From positions 62,001 through 126,000 of the forward strand of contig NZ_CP130322.1 in NCBI RefSeq assembly GCF_033025475.1: DNA of 64,000 bases, written 5' to 3'. Under the pieces are notes generated by a model that saw only the letters and a program-made list of their open reading frames with translations, was not told the origin of the DNA and ran no database searches. The DNA comes from Sphingomonas sp. C3-2 (GTDB taxonomy: Bacteria > Pseudomonadota > Alphaproteobacteria > Sphingomonadales > Sphingomonadaceae). Of this stretch, positions 53,441-61,526 are shown in pieces (positions within the stretch are counted from its first letter, which is position 1; each line of letters begins with the position of its first letter). The position numbers and the translations under genes are program-made.

Positions 53441-54586
53441 TCAGTTGAGAACAGGGATTTCGCCGGCGATCACCCGCCGCGCGAGTTGCGCTTCCAGCCA
53501 TCCGCTTTCGCCGTGCAAAAGCTGCTGATGCTTGGCGCGCCGGAAATAGAGCTGCGGATCAGCCTCGGTGGTGAAGCCCAGCCCGCCATGCACCTGGATC
53601 GACAGCGCCGAAATGCGCCGGAACGCACGGCAAGCGAACAGCTTGGCCGTGATCGCGAGGCGTTCGAAATCGCCTTCTTCTCCGTGCGCCCAAGCCGCTT
53701 GCCAGACGAGCACGCGTGCCGCCTCCAGTTCGGTCGCGGCATCCGCCAGATAATGGGCAATCGCCTGAAAACTGCCGATCGGCCGATCGAACTGCTCGCG
53801 CTCCTTGGCATAAGCGATAGCCAGTTCCAGCGTGCGCTGGGCGCCGCCAACGGCTTGCGCCGCCAAGGGCACAAGCCCTTCAAGAAAGGCGCGGCTCCAG
53901 ATCGCCGCAACGCCCCCCTCAGGTGCCATCAGGTCGCCGTCCGCGATTTCCACCGCGTCGAAATCGACCGTGCAAAGCGCAGCACTCGCCAGATTGGGCT
54001 CCACCGCAACCGAAACACCGCGCGCCCGGGCGTCGATGCACGCCAGCACATGTTCATGATCCCGGTCGGGATGGCGCAGCAGCACCAGCAAGCGATCGGC
54101 GAGATTGGCATAACCGACAAAGCATTTGCGGCCGGAAAGAACCAGCCCGTCGCCCGAACGCATCGGCGCAAGGTGAACGGTCTCGATGTCATCGTTTCCG
54201 CCCGTTTCGTAAAAGGCAGGAACGATCACCAACGAACCGTCCGCAAGCGGAGGCAGCCACTGCGCCTGCTGCTCCGCCCTGCCTGCCGCCGCAATCAGCC
54301 GCGCGGCAAAGATGCTGCTTTCAAAATGTGGCACGGGTGCCAGCGCGCGGCCGAATTCATGCGCAGCAACGCTCGCTTCGATCAGCCCAAGCCCCGAGCC
54401 GCCATGCTCCTCGGCAATGCCGAGCCCAAGAAACCCTGAGTCCGCAAGGCTCCGCCACAGCCGCTGCATCACGCCTGTGGGATCAATCTCCGCGCGGCGC
54501 ACCGCCTGACTGTCGGATTCCGCTTCGCAAAGGCCGCGCAGGCTGTCGCGCAGCATCTCCTGCTCTTCTGTAAAGTCGAGGTCCAT
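53441..54586 (-). CDS. Acyl-CoA dehydrogenase, probably non-catalytic subunit
   Basis: A 381-aa acyl-CoA dehydrogenase fold. ATG 54586 follows AGGA. The C-terminal loop that carries EGT in short-chain enzymes reads LHGESGW, with His in place of Glu. The isovaleryl-type position in AFLEGLVP is shifted by one residue, so no base is in register. The FAD-region sequence (YETGGND) is also unlike the catalytic pattern. Proteins like this form alpha2beta2 enzymes with a catalytic FadE in steroid degradation, and the enzyme at 37024 is the candidate partner. It is the first gene of the 12-gene operon to 43867, with the operator 101 bases upstream. Confidence 0.88.
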   Translation of the reverse strand: MDLDFTEEQEMLRDSLRGLCEAESDSQAVRRAEIDPTGVMQRLWRSLADSGFLGLGIAEEHGGSGLGLIEASVAAHEFGRALAPVPHFESSIFAARLIAAAGRAEQQAQWLPPLADGSLVIVPAFYETGGNDDIETVHLAPMRSGDGLVLSGRKCFVGYANLADRLLVLLRHPDRDHEHVLACIDARARGVSVAVEPNLASAALCTVDFDAVEIADGDLMAPEGGVAAIWSRAFLEGLVPLAAQAVGGAQRTLELAIAYAKEREQFDRPIGSFQAIAHYLADAATELEAARVLVWQAAWAHGEEGDFERLAITAKLFACRAFRRISALSIQVHGGLGFTTEADPQLYFRRAKHQQLLHGESGWLEAQLARRVIAGEIPVLN

Positions 54587-54686
54587 CTTCGTCCTGCATC
54601 CGTCTCCAAGAGCGGTGGCTTCCGATTTGCCGCGCAGCCGGAGATTTTCCGGAAACGCAGTCGACAAACGCCACCGCCCCACTTAC

Positions 54687-54701
54687 AGTACCATCGGTAC
54701 T
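54687..54701. promoter_or_regulatory. Candidate TetR operator between P450 operon and divergent gene
   Basis: AGTACC-ATC-GGTACT is a perfect inverted repeat of 6-3-6 and the most symmetric copy of the regulon motif. It lies 33 bases before the gene at 54734 and 101 bases before the acyl-CoA dehydrogenase on the other strand. Confidence 0.75.
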
Positions 54702-54733
54702 CATTTTCTGGGTTCGGTCAAGCGGCACATGCG

Positions 54734-55585
54734 ATGAAAGAAAAATTTGACGAAAATCCGCCCCCTCGACGTGGTCCCAGCGATGAGGATCTGGCGCTGG
54801 CCCCACCCGCGGAACTCGGAACAATCCTGTTCTCTATGGTCGAGCCCCATCCCGGCCATGCGGCGGAATTCGCGCGCTGGTATGAGCGTGATCATTTCTT
54901 TTCAGGCTGCATGGCAGGTGCCGATTTCTTCTCGGGTCGCCGGTTCGTCGCGACGAAGGATTTGAAAGGGCGCCGTGTTGGTGACGGCGTTTCGCCGGAA
55001 ACCGGCATTGATCGCGGCTCCTTCCTCAATCTCTACTGGATCATGAAGGGCCGCCGCGATCCGGCGCTCAACTGGTCGGTGGATCAGGTCCGGCGCCTCG
55101 CCCGGCAAGGGCGCATGGGCCCGCCGACCGACAGCATATCGACGGGCTTCTACGAATTCTCTGGTCGAACAGCCGATCAGCCCGAAGACATTCCGGCCGA
55201 GCTCGCGCTCGAATATCCATACAAATCGGCCTCCGTTCTGCTGCTTGAACGCAGCGAAGGGACGACTGAAGAAGCCTTCCGCGCCGCCGTTGCCGCACGG
55301 ATTGCGCCGACACTTTCGTCACCGCGCAGTCAGGCATTGTGGTTCCGGCCGCTGCAACTGCCCGCCAATGCCCCCCGGATCGCAGTGCCCGTCCCACGGG
55401 GCGAACTGGAATGCGGCTGGCTGGTCCTCCTCTTTTCCGACTGCGCGCCCGATGCACCTGCATGGGACGATATCTTCGCGGACCTCGATCAGGCGCTGAA
55501 AGCATCCAGGCTCGGCCATCTTCGCCTCGGCGGATGCTTTCGCCCCATCCTGCCGGGCGTCGATGATTACACAGATAACCTTTAA
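54734..55585 (+). CDS. Unknown protein in the catabolic regulon
   Basis: A 283-aa protein without a clear family. The segment GTILFSMVEPHPGHAAEFARWYERDHFFSGCM looks like the first strand and helix of a dimeric alpha-beta barrel (EthD/ABM-like), and the C-terminal third (LLLERS...LVLLFSDCAPD) may be a second such unit. This is a guess from pattern. The gene is divergent from the P450 operon, with the TetR operator 33 bases upstream, and it is followed by the old yellow enzyme. No signal peptide or membrane segment was seen. Confidence 0.8.
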   Translation: MKEKFDENPPPRRGPSDEDLALAPPAELGTILFSMVEPHPGHAAEFARWYERDHFFSGCMAGADFFSGRRFVATKDLKGRRVGDGVSPETGIDRGSFLNLYWIMKGRRDPALNWSVDQVRRLARQGRMGPPTDSISTGFYEFSGRTADQPEDIPAELALEYPYKSASVLLLERSEGTTEEAFRAAVAARIAPTLSSPRSQALWFRPLQLPANAPRIAVPVPRGELECGWLVLLFSDCAPDAPAWDDIFADLDQALKASRLGHLRLGGCFRPILPGVDDYTDNL

Positions 55586-55625
55586 ACAATATAATTTATT
55601 CAATCTTTTAGGAGAGAAACCTGAA

Positions 55626-56699
55626 ATGCTGTCTCTATTCGATCCAATCGCGCTCGGCGATCTTCAACTCGCCAATCGCATCGTCATGGCACCGCTTACC
55701 CGCAGCCGCGCGGGCACTGGGGATGCGCCCACCGCGCTGAACGCCCAATATTATGCGCAGCGTGCAAGCGCGGGGCTGATCGTGGCCGAGGGCAGCCAGC
55801 CCAGCCCGGACGGCAAGGGATATTGCCGGACCCCGGGCATCTACACCGAGGAACAAGTTGCGGGCTGGAAACTGGTGACCGACGCGGTGCATGCCGCCGG
55901 TGGACGGATCGTGCTCCAGATCATGCATTGCGGCCGCATATCGAGCCATCTGAACAAGGACGAAGGTGCCCGAACACTCGCCCCTTCCGCCATCCGCGCC
56001 CGCGGGCAAATCTATACCGATGTCGCGGGCATGGTCGATTTCGATGAGCCCGAAGCGCTCACGACCGAGGAGGTCCGCACGGTAATCGATGAATATCGCG
56101 CGGCTGCGGCTACCGCGATCCGTGCCGGCTTTGACGGTGTCGAACTCCACGCTGCCAGCGGTTATCTGCCGATGCAGTTCCTCTCCACCGGCACCAACCA
56201 GCGCGACGATATCTATGGTGGCAGCCCCGCCAATCGCTGTCGTTTCGTGATCGAGGTGCTAGAGGCAATGGCCGCCGAAATCGGTGCCGGCCGGGTCGGC
56301 ATGCGGATATGCCCGGGCAACCCGCTGCACGACATTCAGGACGACAACCCCGTCGAAACATACGAAACGCTGCTGCGGGCGGCATCGCCGCTCGGGCTTG
56401 CCTATCTGCACCTGATCCGGCTCAAAAGCCTGCCCTTCGATCCGCTTGCCCTGTGCAGGCAGAATTTCGCAGGCCCCTTGATCCTCAACGAAAGCCTCGA
56501 TGCCGCGCAGGCGCAGCAGCACATCGATGCGGGCGACGCCGAAGCCTGTTCCTTCGGGCGCTTCTACATCTCCAATCCGGATCTCGTGGAACGCTTCCGT
56601 GCGGGCGCGGATGTTGCGCCTTTCGATCGGCACACGCTCTACACCCCCGGCGCTGGCGGCTATACCGATTACCCCGCGCTGATGCCGCAGCCGGCCTGA
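55626..56699 (+). CDS. Old yellow enzyme family flavin oxidoreductase
   Basis: A 357-aa FMN-dependent ene-reductase that reduces an activated C=C bond with NAD(P)H. N-terminal APLTRSRA, LIVAEGSQPS, QIMHCGR and YGGSPANRCRF are typical. The substrate-binding pair that reads His-x-x-Asn in OYE is His175-A-A-Ser178 here, with Tyr180 kept, so Asn is replaced by Ser. ATG 55626 follows AGGAGAG; an earlier frame opening at 55563 overlaps the preceding gene and is less likely. Steroid-type enones made after ring cleavage are plausible substrates. Confidence 0.93.
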   Translation: MLSLFDPIALGDLQLANRIVMAPLTRSRAGTGDAPTALNAQYYAQRASAGLIVAEGSQPSPDGKGYCRTPGIYTEEQVAGWKLVTDAVHAAGGRIVLQIMHCGRISSHLNKDEGARTLAPSAIRARGQIYTDVAGMVDFDEPEALTTEEVRTVIDEYRAAAATAIRAGFDGVELHAASGYLPMQFLSTGTNQRDDIYGGSPANRCRFVIEVLEAMAAEIGAGRVGMRICPGNPLHDIQDDNPVETYETLLRAASPLGLAYLHLIRLKSLPFDPLALCRQNFAGPLILNESLDAAQAQQHIDAGDAEACSFGRFYISNPDLVERFRAGADVAPFDRHTLYTPGAGGYTDYPALMPQPA

Positions 56700-56705
56700 T
56701 CATTT

Positions 56706-56733
56706 CCGGGGGGCAGGTTTCCCCGCCCCCCGG
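56706..56733. terminator. GC-rich hairpin between convergent genes
   Basis: CCGGGGGGC (56706-56714) pairs with GCCCCCCGG (56725-56733) over a 10-base loop. It lies between the ends of the OYE gene and the leftward SDR gene. There is no T-tract, so its strength as a terminator is uncertain. Confidence 0.55.
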
Positions 56734-56745
56734 CCCCCTAACCGA

Positions 56746-57579
56746 TCAAACGGGCGGGAACAGCATCCACCCCCCATCTCCGTCGCGTATCCAGCCCCGC
56801 GCCGCAGAGGTCCCGCCGTCGACATTCAGGATTGCCCCGGTCACGTAACGCGCGAGCCTTGAAGCCAGGAAAACCGCGGCGCCCGCGCAATCATCAAGAT
56901 CACCGTCACGGCCTAAGGGAACATAACGATTTCGCGCTGCGATGCGCGCCGGGGCCGTCATGTCCGGATTCATGCACAAAAGACCGGGCGTGATCACGAT
57001 ATCGGGCACGATCGCGTTGACGCGAATGCCGTGCTCGCCAAGTTCCAGCGCCATGGTCTGCGTCAAGTTCAGCATCGCCGCCTTGCACGCCGCGTAGATC
57101 GAAAAGCCCGGCGCGCCCCGCTGCCCTTCGATGCTCGCGACATTGATGATGGAACCGCCCATGTTCCGCGCGATCATGGCATTGGCGGCCACACGCGTCG
57201 TTTCCATCGTGCTCGAAAGGTTGAGGGCGATCTGGCGCTCCCGGCTGCGCTCGCCCTGCTCCAAAAACGGCGCAAATCGCGCACCGCCGGCATTGTTGAC
57301 GAGGATATCCACCCCGCCGAACCGCTCGATCGCAGCCGCCGCTGCATCGGCCGCCTGGGCGGCGTCCCGCAGATCGGCTTCCACCACGCAGGCGCGTCGG
57401 CCAAGCGCACGAATGTCGCCTGCTGCGCGCTCGCCGGCTTCGGGGTCGATATCTATGATCGCGATATCTGCGCCAAAGCCGGCAAGCCCCAGGGCAATCC
57501 CGCGTCCTATTCCGGATGCGCCGCCGGTAACGAGCGCAACCTGCCCATCCAGTCGGGCGTCATCAGGATGCAGGGACAC
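56746..57579 (-). CDS. SDR oxidoreductase
   Basis: A 277-aa SDR with TGGASGIGRGIAL, AIIDIDPEAGE (Asp selecting NAD), NNAGGARF, Ser in NVASIEG and Tyr-x3-Lys as YAACK. GTG 57579 starts 6 bases after the previous SDR's stop, so they are cotranscribed with the TonB receptor. NAD preference and context make it a possible hydroxysteroid or hydroxyacyl-CoA dehydrogenase. Confidence 0.88.
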   Translation of the reverse strand: MSLHPDDARLDGQVALVTGGASGIGRGIALGLAGFGADIAIIDIDPEAGERAAGDIRALGRRACVVEADLRDAAQAADAAAAAIERFGGVDILVNNAGGARFAPFLEQGERSRERQIALNLSSTMETTRVAANAMIARNMGGSIINVASIEGQRGAPGFSIYAACKAAMLNLTQTMALELGEHGIRVNAIVPDIVITPGLLCMNPDMTAPARIAARNRYVPLGRDGDLDDCAGAAVFLASRLARYVTGAILNVDGGTSAARGWIRDGDGGWMLFPPV

Positions 57580-57585
57580 GTTCGG

Positions 57586-58356
57586 CTAGGCGCCCATATA
57601 GAGTTGAACGGCCTTGCCGCCGTCGACCGGCAGTGTCGCGCCCGTGATGTAGGACGCCTTGTCCGACAGCAGAAATACGATGGCCTCAGCCACCTCAGGT
57701 GCTTCCCCTGGACGCCCAAAGGGAATGGCGTCCGCCGTCGATTGCGAGGCAACCGGATCTTCGAGGAATGCGGCGGTTGCCGGGGTCACGATCTGACCGG
57801 GGGCCACGGCATTCACGCGCACGCCTACCCGCGCGCCTTCCATCGCGGCAACCGACGTCATCTGGATGAGCGCCGCCTTGGACGCCGAATAGCTCGCCAT
57901 GCCGGGGGCGGCCCGCAGCCCGCAGGTGGATGCAATGTTGACGATCGATCCCTTGCCCTGCGCGCGCATCACATTCATCGCGGCGCTCGTGCCGACAAAG
58001 GTCGCATCGGTATTGACCGTGAAGTCACGGCGCCAGTCTTCGAACGACAATTCACCCATTATGCCGAAGCTGACCGACATCGCGTTGTTCACCAGCATAT
58101 CGAGCCGGCCATAACGGGTCGCAACATCAGCGACCACGCCTTCAAAGGCCGCACGATCGGACACGTCGAGTTGTATCGCCTCAACCTTGCCACCGGCATC
58201 GGCAATCGCCTTGCGCGCTTCCTCAAGCCGCTCGGCACGGCGTGCGCAGATCACCACGGCGGCGCCGCGATCGGCGAGGAGCCTTGCGGTCGCAAAGCCG
58301 ATGCCATCGCTTCCGCCGCTGATCAGGGCGACGCGCCCTGCCAGATCCTGTTCCAT
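57586..58356 (-). CDS. SDR oxidoreductase
   Basis: A 256-aa SDR: SGGSDGIGFATARLLADRGA, CARR after strand 2 (NADP-type), NNAMSVSFG, Ser in NIASTCG and YSASK. ATG 58356 follows GGAGAG. It comes 69 bases after the TonB receptor on the same strand. Like its neighbour it may be a 3-, 7- or 17-hydroxy dehydrogenase/reductase acting on an imported substrate. Confidence 0.88.
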   Translation of the reverse strand: MEQDLAGRVALISGGSDGIGFATARLLADRGAAVVICARRAERLEEARKAIADAGGKVEAIQLDVSDRAAFEGVVADVATRYGRLDMLVNNAMSVSFGIMGELSFEDWRRDFTVNTDATFVGTSAAMNVMRAQGKGSIVNIASTCGLRAAPGMASYSASKAALIQMTSVAAMEGARVGVRVNAVAPGQIVTPATAAFLEDPVASQSTADAIPFGRPGEAPEVAEAIVFLLSDKASYITGATLPVDGGKAVQLYMGA

Positions 58357-58425
58357 ATTTCTCTCCAGAATGATCGCTTGATTGAAACAGGTGGAGCGAT
58401 CGCTGCGCCCCACCCCGAACAAAAA

Positions 58426-60723
58426 TCAGAACTTGAAACCGAGTTCGACGCCGTAGGTCGCCGGTTCCGAATAGGGCGCGGCCTGCGACACAAAACCGTT
58501 GATCGTGTCGCCCTGGGCGATGATGAACTGCTTGTTCCGCGTATCGAAGATGTTCTGCCCCCAAAGAGACACGCGCATTTCCGATCCGCCTTCAAGCGCG
58601 CGGGCCCAGGTGATCCGGCCATTCACCGTTTCCCGCGACGGGGCGTGGTAGAATTCCCGACCGGGCACCGCGGGGCCTGCGCCGGCCGCGCCGTAGAAAC
58701 CGCTCTGGTACCGGAAATCGGCGTGTGCGCTGAAGCTATTGTCGCCAACACGCAGGAACGTCGCGTCGCCCGAAAGCGTCAATGTGTTGCGCGATGCGAA
58801 CGGAATGACGAACCGGTCTGCAATATTCTGGCCCACCGCAAAGGGTGAGCCCGGATTGACCGCAGGGTCAAAGGCGCTGCCAACGGGAACGAGCAGTGTG
58901 TCGACCTTGGTATCCACCAGCGCATAGGACGCCGTCAGCGAGACATCACGAGCGGGCCGTGCAATCAGCTCAACCTCCAGCCCCTGGATCGTGCCGCTGC
59001 CGATATTCTGCGTATCGACGATCGACGGATCAAAGGCATCGACGGGGATGTCGATCTGCAGGCCCTTGATCTTGTTGTGGTAGGCCGCAAGGTTGAAGAG
59101 CAGGTGACTGTCCAGCCACTGCGATTTCAGGCCAACCTCATAGCTGGTGATCTTTTCCGGTCCATAGGTAAGCGTAAAGTCGCCGCCGCCTTCGCTCGAT
59201 CCTCCGGCACGATATCCGGTCGAAAACTTGGCATAAGTCGTCAGGTCCTGCGTCCATTTCATGTTCGCGGTAAACGCAGGATTGAAGCGGTTGAAGGTCT
59301 GGCGATTACGAATATCGGTTTCGACCGCAAAGCCATTCACGACGATCGAGCGCGCAGCAGTCTTCTTGTCATCGGTGTAACGCCCGCCAAAGGTCAGTTC
59401 CAACCGATCATCCAGCACCGGCGGCGTCCAGGTTAGCTGCGCAAAAGCCGCCTTCGACTCCGACGTCGCCCGAACCCGTCGGTCGGTTACGACCGTTCCC
59501 ATCCCGAATGGCAGCGTCAAGTTCTGGAACAGCGCGTTCGAGCCGCGCTCATCAAGATAGAACAGGCCTATCGTATATTCGAGCCGACCATCACCACTAT
59601 GCCCAACCAACTGGAATTCCTGCGTGAACTCACGGTTCTTCAGCCGCCGTTCCTGGTCGATATTATAGGGGAAGGTCGGCAGGCCAAGCGCAACGGTAAG
59701 ATCGGTGAAGGAATGCGCCTTCAGTTCGCGGTATCCGGTCAACGACTTCAGCGTAACCAGATCCGACGCATCCCAGCTTAGCGTCAGCCCGTGATTGTCA
59801 TAATCGGTCTTGCTCACCGGCAGATCGACCGGACGATAGGTCTGGTACGGGTCATCCGAATAGCCCGGCACAACGCCAACAAGCGATGGGTTTACGTAAT
59901 AAGGCGGGGTCGATCGCGTGCGCCCCTTGTCGAACTGGTAATCGGCTACAAAACCCGTGCCGGCGTCCCAGCGCAGGGCAACGCGCCCAGCAAGGTTGCC
60001 AAGCTCACCATAGTCGTTCGACGGCCCGATATTTTTAACATAGCCGTCCTTCTCGCTGTACAAGAAGGAAAATTTGGCAGACAGATTGTTCCAGGCAGGC
60101 AGGTCCAGACTGGTCAGCAGGCGAACATAGTCACGGTTGCCATAGGTCAGCTGCGCCTTGCCGCCCAGTTCGCCGCTCGGCTTCTTTGAAATGATGTTTA
60201 CCGCACCGCCGGTCGTGTTGCGGCCATAAAGCGTGCCCTGCGGCCCGCGCAGCACCTCAACCCGCTCTACATCCGCCAGATCGAACAACGCGCCTTGCGC
60301 GCGCGACCGGTGAAAGCCGTCAACATAAATGCCAACGCTGCCATCCTTGGTGATCTTGTCCGCATCGGCCTCGCCCTGCCCGCGCATCGTCAGCACCAGC
60401 GTGTCCGAATTGGTGACATAGGGCACCGAATTCAGCGTCGGCGTCATGTTCACCACACCGCTGAAGTTGGTCGCCCCGGCATTGTCCAGCGCGTCTGCCG
60501 ACAAGGCAGTGATCGCGATCGGCACTTCCTGCAGCCGTTCGCTGCGCTTCTGCGCCGTCACGACAATGTCGAGCGCGCCGTCATCCTGGGCAAATGCCAG
60601 GCCCGGCGCTGCCAACGCGGACGTCAAGACCAGCATTGCCGCCCAACGGCGACGGGGCCCGCCGTCCTTCAAATTGCTACCGATCGTGCTGGCACGCTGA
60701 ATGCATTCATGCCGCAAAGCCAT
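58426..60723 (-). CDS. TonB-dependent outer-membrane receptor of the catabolic regulon
   Basis: A 765-aa receptor: a long N-terminal region with signal peptide ending near LAFAQ, plug start LDIVVTAQKRSERLQ, EVLRGPQGTLYGRNTTGGAV, full barrel, terminal Phe (VELGFKF). I start it at ATG 60723, which has GGAGGGG at 6 bases; the ATG 60738 start lacks such a site. Two copies of the TetR-type operator lie 62-100 bases upstream, so uptake is induced with the dioxygenase and P450 operons. Estradiol clusters carry a comparable receptor (edcT as I recall). Confidence 0.94.
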   Translation of the reverse strand: MALRHECIQRASTIGSNLKDGGPRRRWAAMLVLTSALAAPGLAFAQDDGALDIVVTAQKRSERLQEVPIAITALSADALDNAGATNFSGVVNMTPTLNSVPYVTNSDTLVLTMRGQGEADADKITKDGSVGIYVDGFHRSRAQGALFDLADVERVEVLRGPQGTLYGRNTTGGAVNIISKKPSGELGGKAQLTYGNRDYVRLLTSLDLPAWNNLSAKFSFLYSEKDGYVKNIGPSNDYGELGNLAGRVALRWDAGTGFVADYQFDKGRTRSTPPYYVNPSLVGVVPGYSDDPYQTYRPVDLPVSKTDYDNHGLTLSWDASDLVTLKSLTGYRELKAHSFTDLTVALGLPTFPYNIDQERRLKNREFTQEFQLVGHSGDGRLEYTIGLFYLDERGSNALFQNLTLPFGMGTVVTDRRVRATSESKAAFAQLTWTPPVLDDRLELTFGGRYTDDKKTAARSIVVNGFAVETDIRNRQTFNRFNPAFTANMKWTQDLTTYAKFSTGYRAGGSSEGGGDFTLTYGPEKITSYEVGLKSQWLDSHLLFNLAAYHNKIKGLQIDIPVDAFDPSIVDTQNIGSGTIQGLEVELIARPARDVSLTASYALVDTKVDTLLVPVGSAFDPAVNPGSPFAVGQNIADRFVIPFASRNTLTLSGDATFLRVGDNSFSAHADFRYQSGFYGAAGAGPAVPGREFYHAPSRETVNGRITWARALEGGSEMRVSLWGQNIFDTRNKQFIIAQGDTINGFVSQAAPYSEPATYGVELGFKF

Positions 60724-60784
60724 TTCCATCCCCTCCATGCGATTTCCGCCCCCGGATCTTTCTGCCCAGAGACGATTTATTTAT

Positions 60785-60799
60785 GGTACTATCGTTACC
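60785..60799. promoter_or_regulatory. Candidate TetR operator 1 of TonB receptor
   Basis: GGTACTATCGTTACC, 62 bases upstream of the receptor start, matches RRTAMYATCSKTACY. Confidence 0.72.
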
Positions 60800-60807
60800 C
60801 TTCAATC

Positions 60808-60822
60808 GGTACGGATGTTACC
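60808..60822. promoter_or_regulatory. Candidate TetR operator 2 of TonB receptor
   Basis: GGTACGGATGTTACC reads GGTAACATCCGTACC on the other strand and matches the motif. Its centre is 23 bases from that of the first copy, about two helical turns. Confidence 0.68.
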
Positions 60823-60926
60823 GTTATGAGTCAATCGACACGTCAAGGGAGCGCGACGAAATTATCGCCGTGCGGGCACATGTTAGAATTTGGATCAGGG
60901 ACGGCGGCGCAACAGCCGCCAAAACT

Positions 60927-61526
60927 TTATGGCTGCAATACGAGGGTTTGCCCCTCAACGCGCCAGCTCTGCATCGAAGACAGGAAATTCATACCCAGCA
61001 AGCTCATGTCGCCTTTGTCGTCCGGCGATATCGTCGCGGCGAGGTCAGATCGCACGATCGGCCCGATGCTCAGGCTCTGGATACGCGCACGCCGCACTTC
61101 AGATATGCCCGCCGCCGTTTGCACCATCATCGGCAACCCCTTTTGATCGATCGAAACGCCGCTACGCTCCGCCACATCGCGCGACAGCATGGTGACGGTC
61201 GCCCCACTATCGATCAGGAAGCGCACAGGGGTGCCGTTGACCTCGGCGTCGGTCCAGAAATGGCCGTCGGCACTCATGGCAATATGCACCGCGCCGCTGG
61301 CGCTCTCTACCTGCTGGCCCAGAAACGCGAGTTTTGCGCGCGACCATCCATGTGCTATTTCACCGCGCAGCGCGAACCCGAAAAAGACGACCACGAATAT
61401 CGCGATCCACGCCAGTGCCATCAGCACGGTTCGACGGAGCGGAAGACGCCGCGCAACCAGCGAACTTGCGACCAGCACCAGAGCCCCTATTCCCCAGATG
61501 AGTTCGGCGCCCTGATCCCCGGTCAT
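60927..61526 (-). CDS. Membrane-anchored retropepsin-like aspartic protease
   Basis: A 199-aa protein with two N-terminal membrane segments (LIWGIGALVLVASSLVA, then ALAWIAIFVVVFFGFAL) and a periplasmic clan-AA protease domain with the active-site motif LIDSGATVTML (near 105). Family members dimerise like retropepsins. Its ATG overlaps the MBL hydrolase stop (ATGA). It belongs to the housekeeping block at the right edge, and the boundary with the catabolic regulon lies in the 200 bases upstream of the TonB receptor. Confidence 0.9.
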   Translation of the reverse strand: MTGDQGAELIWGIGALVLVASSLVARRLPLRRTVLMALAWIAIFVVVFFGFALRGEIAHGWSRAKLAFLGQQVESASGAVHIAMSADGHFWTDAEVNGTPVRFLIDSGATVTMLSRDVAERSGVSIDQKGLPMMVQTAAGISEVRRARIQSLSIGPIVRSDLAATISPDDKGDMSLLGMNFLSSMQSWRVEGQTLVLQP

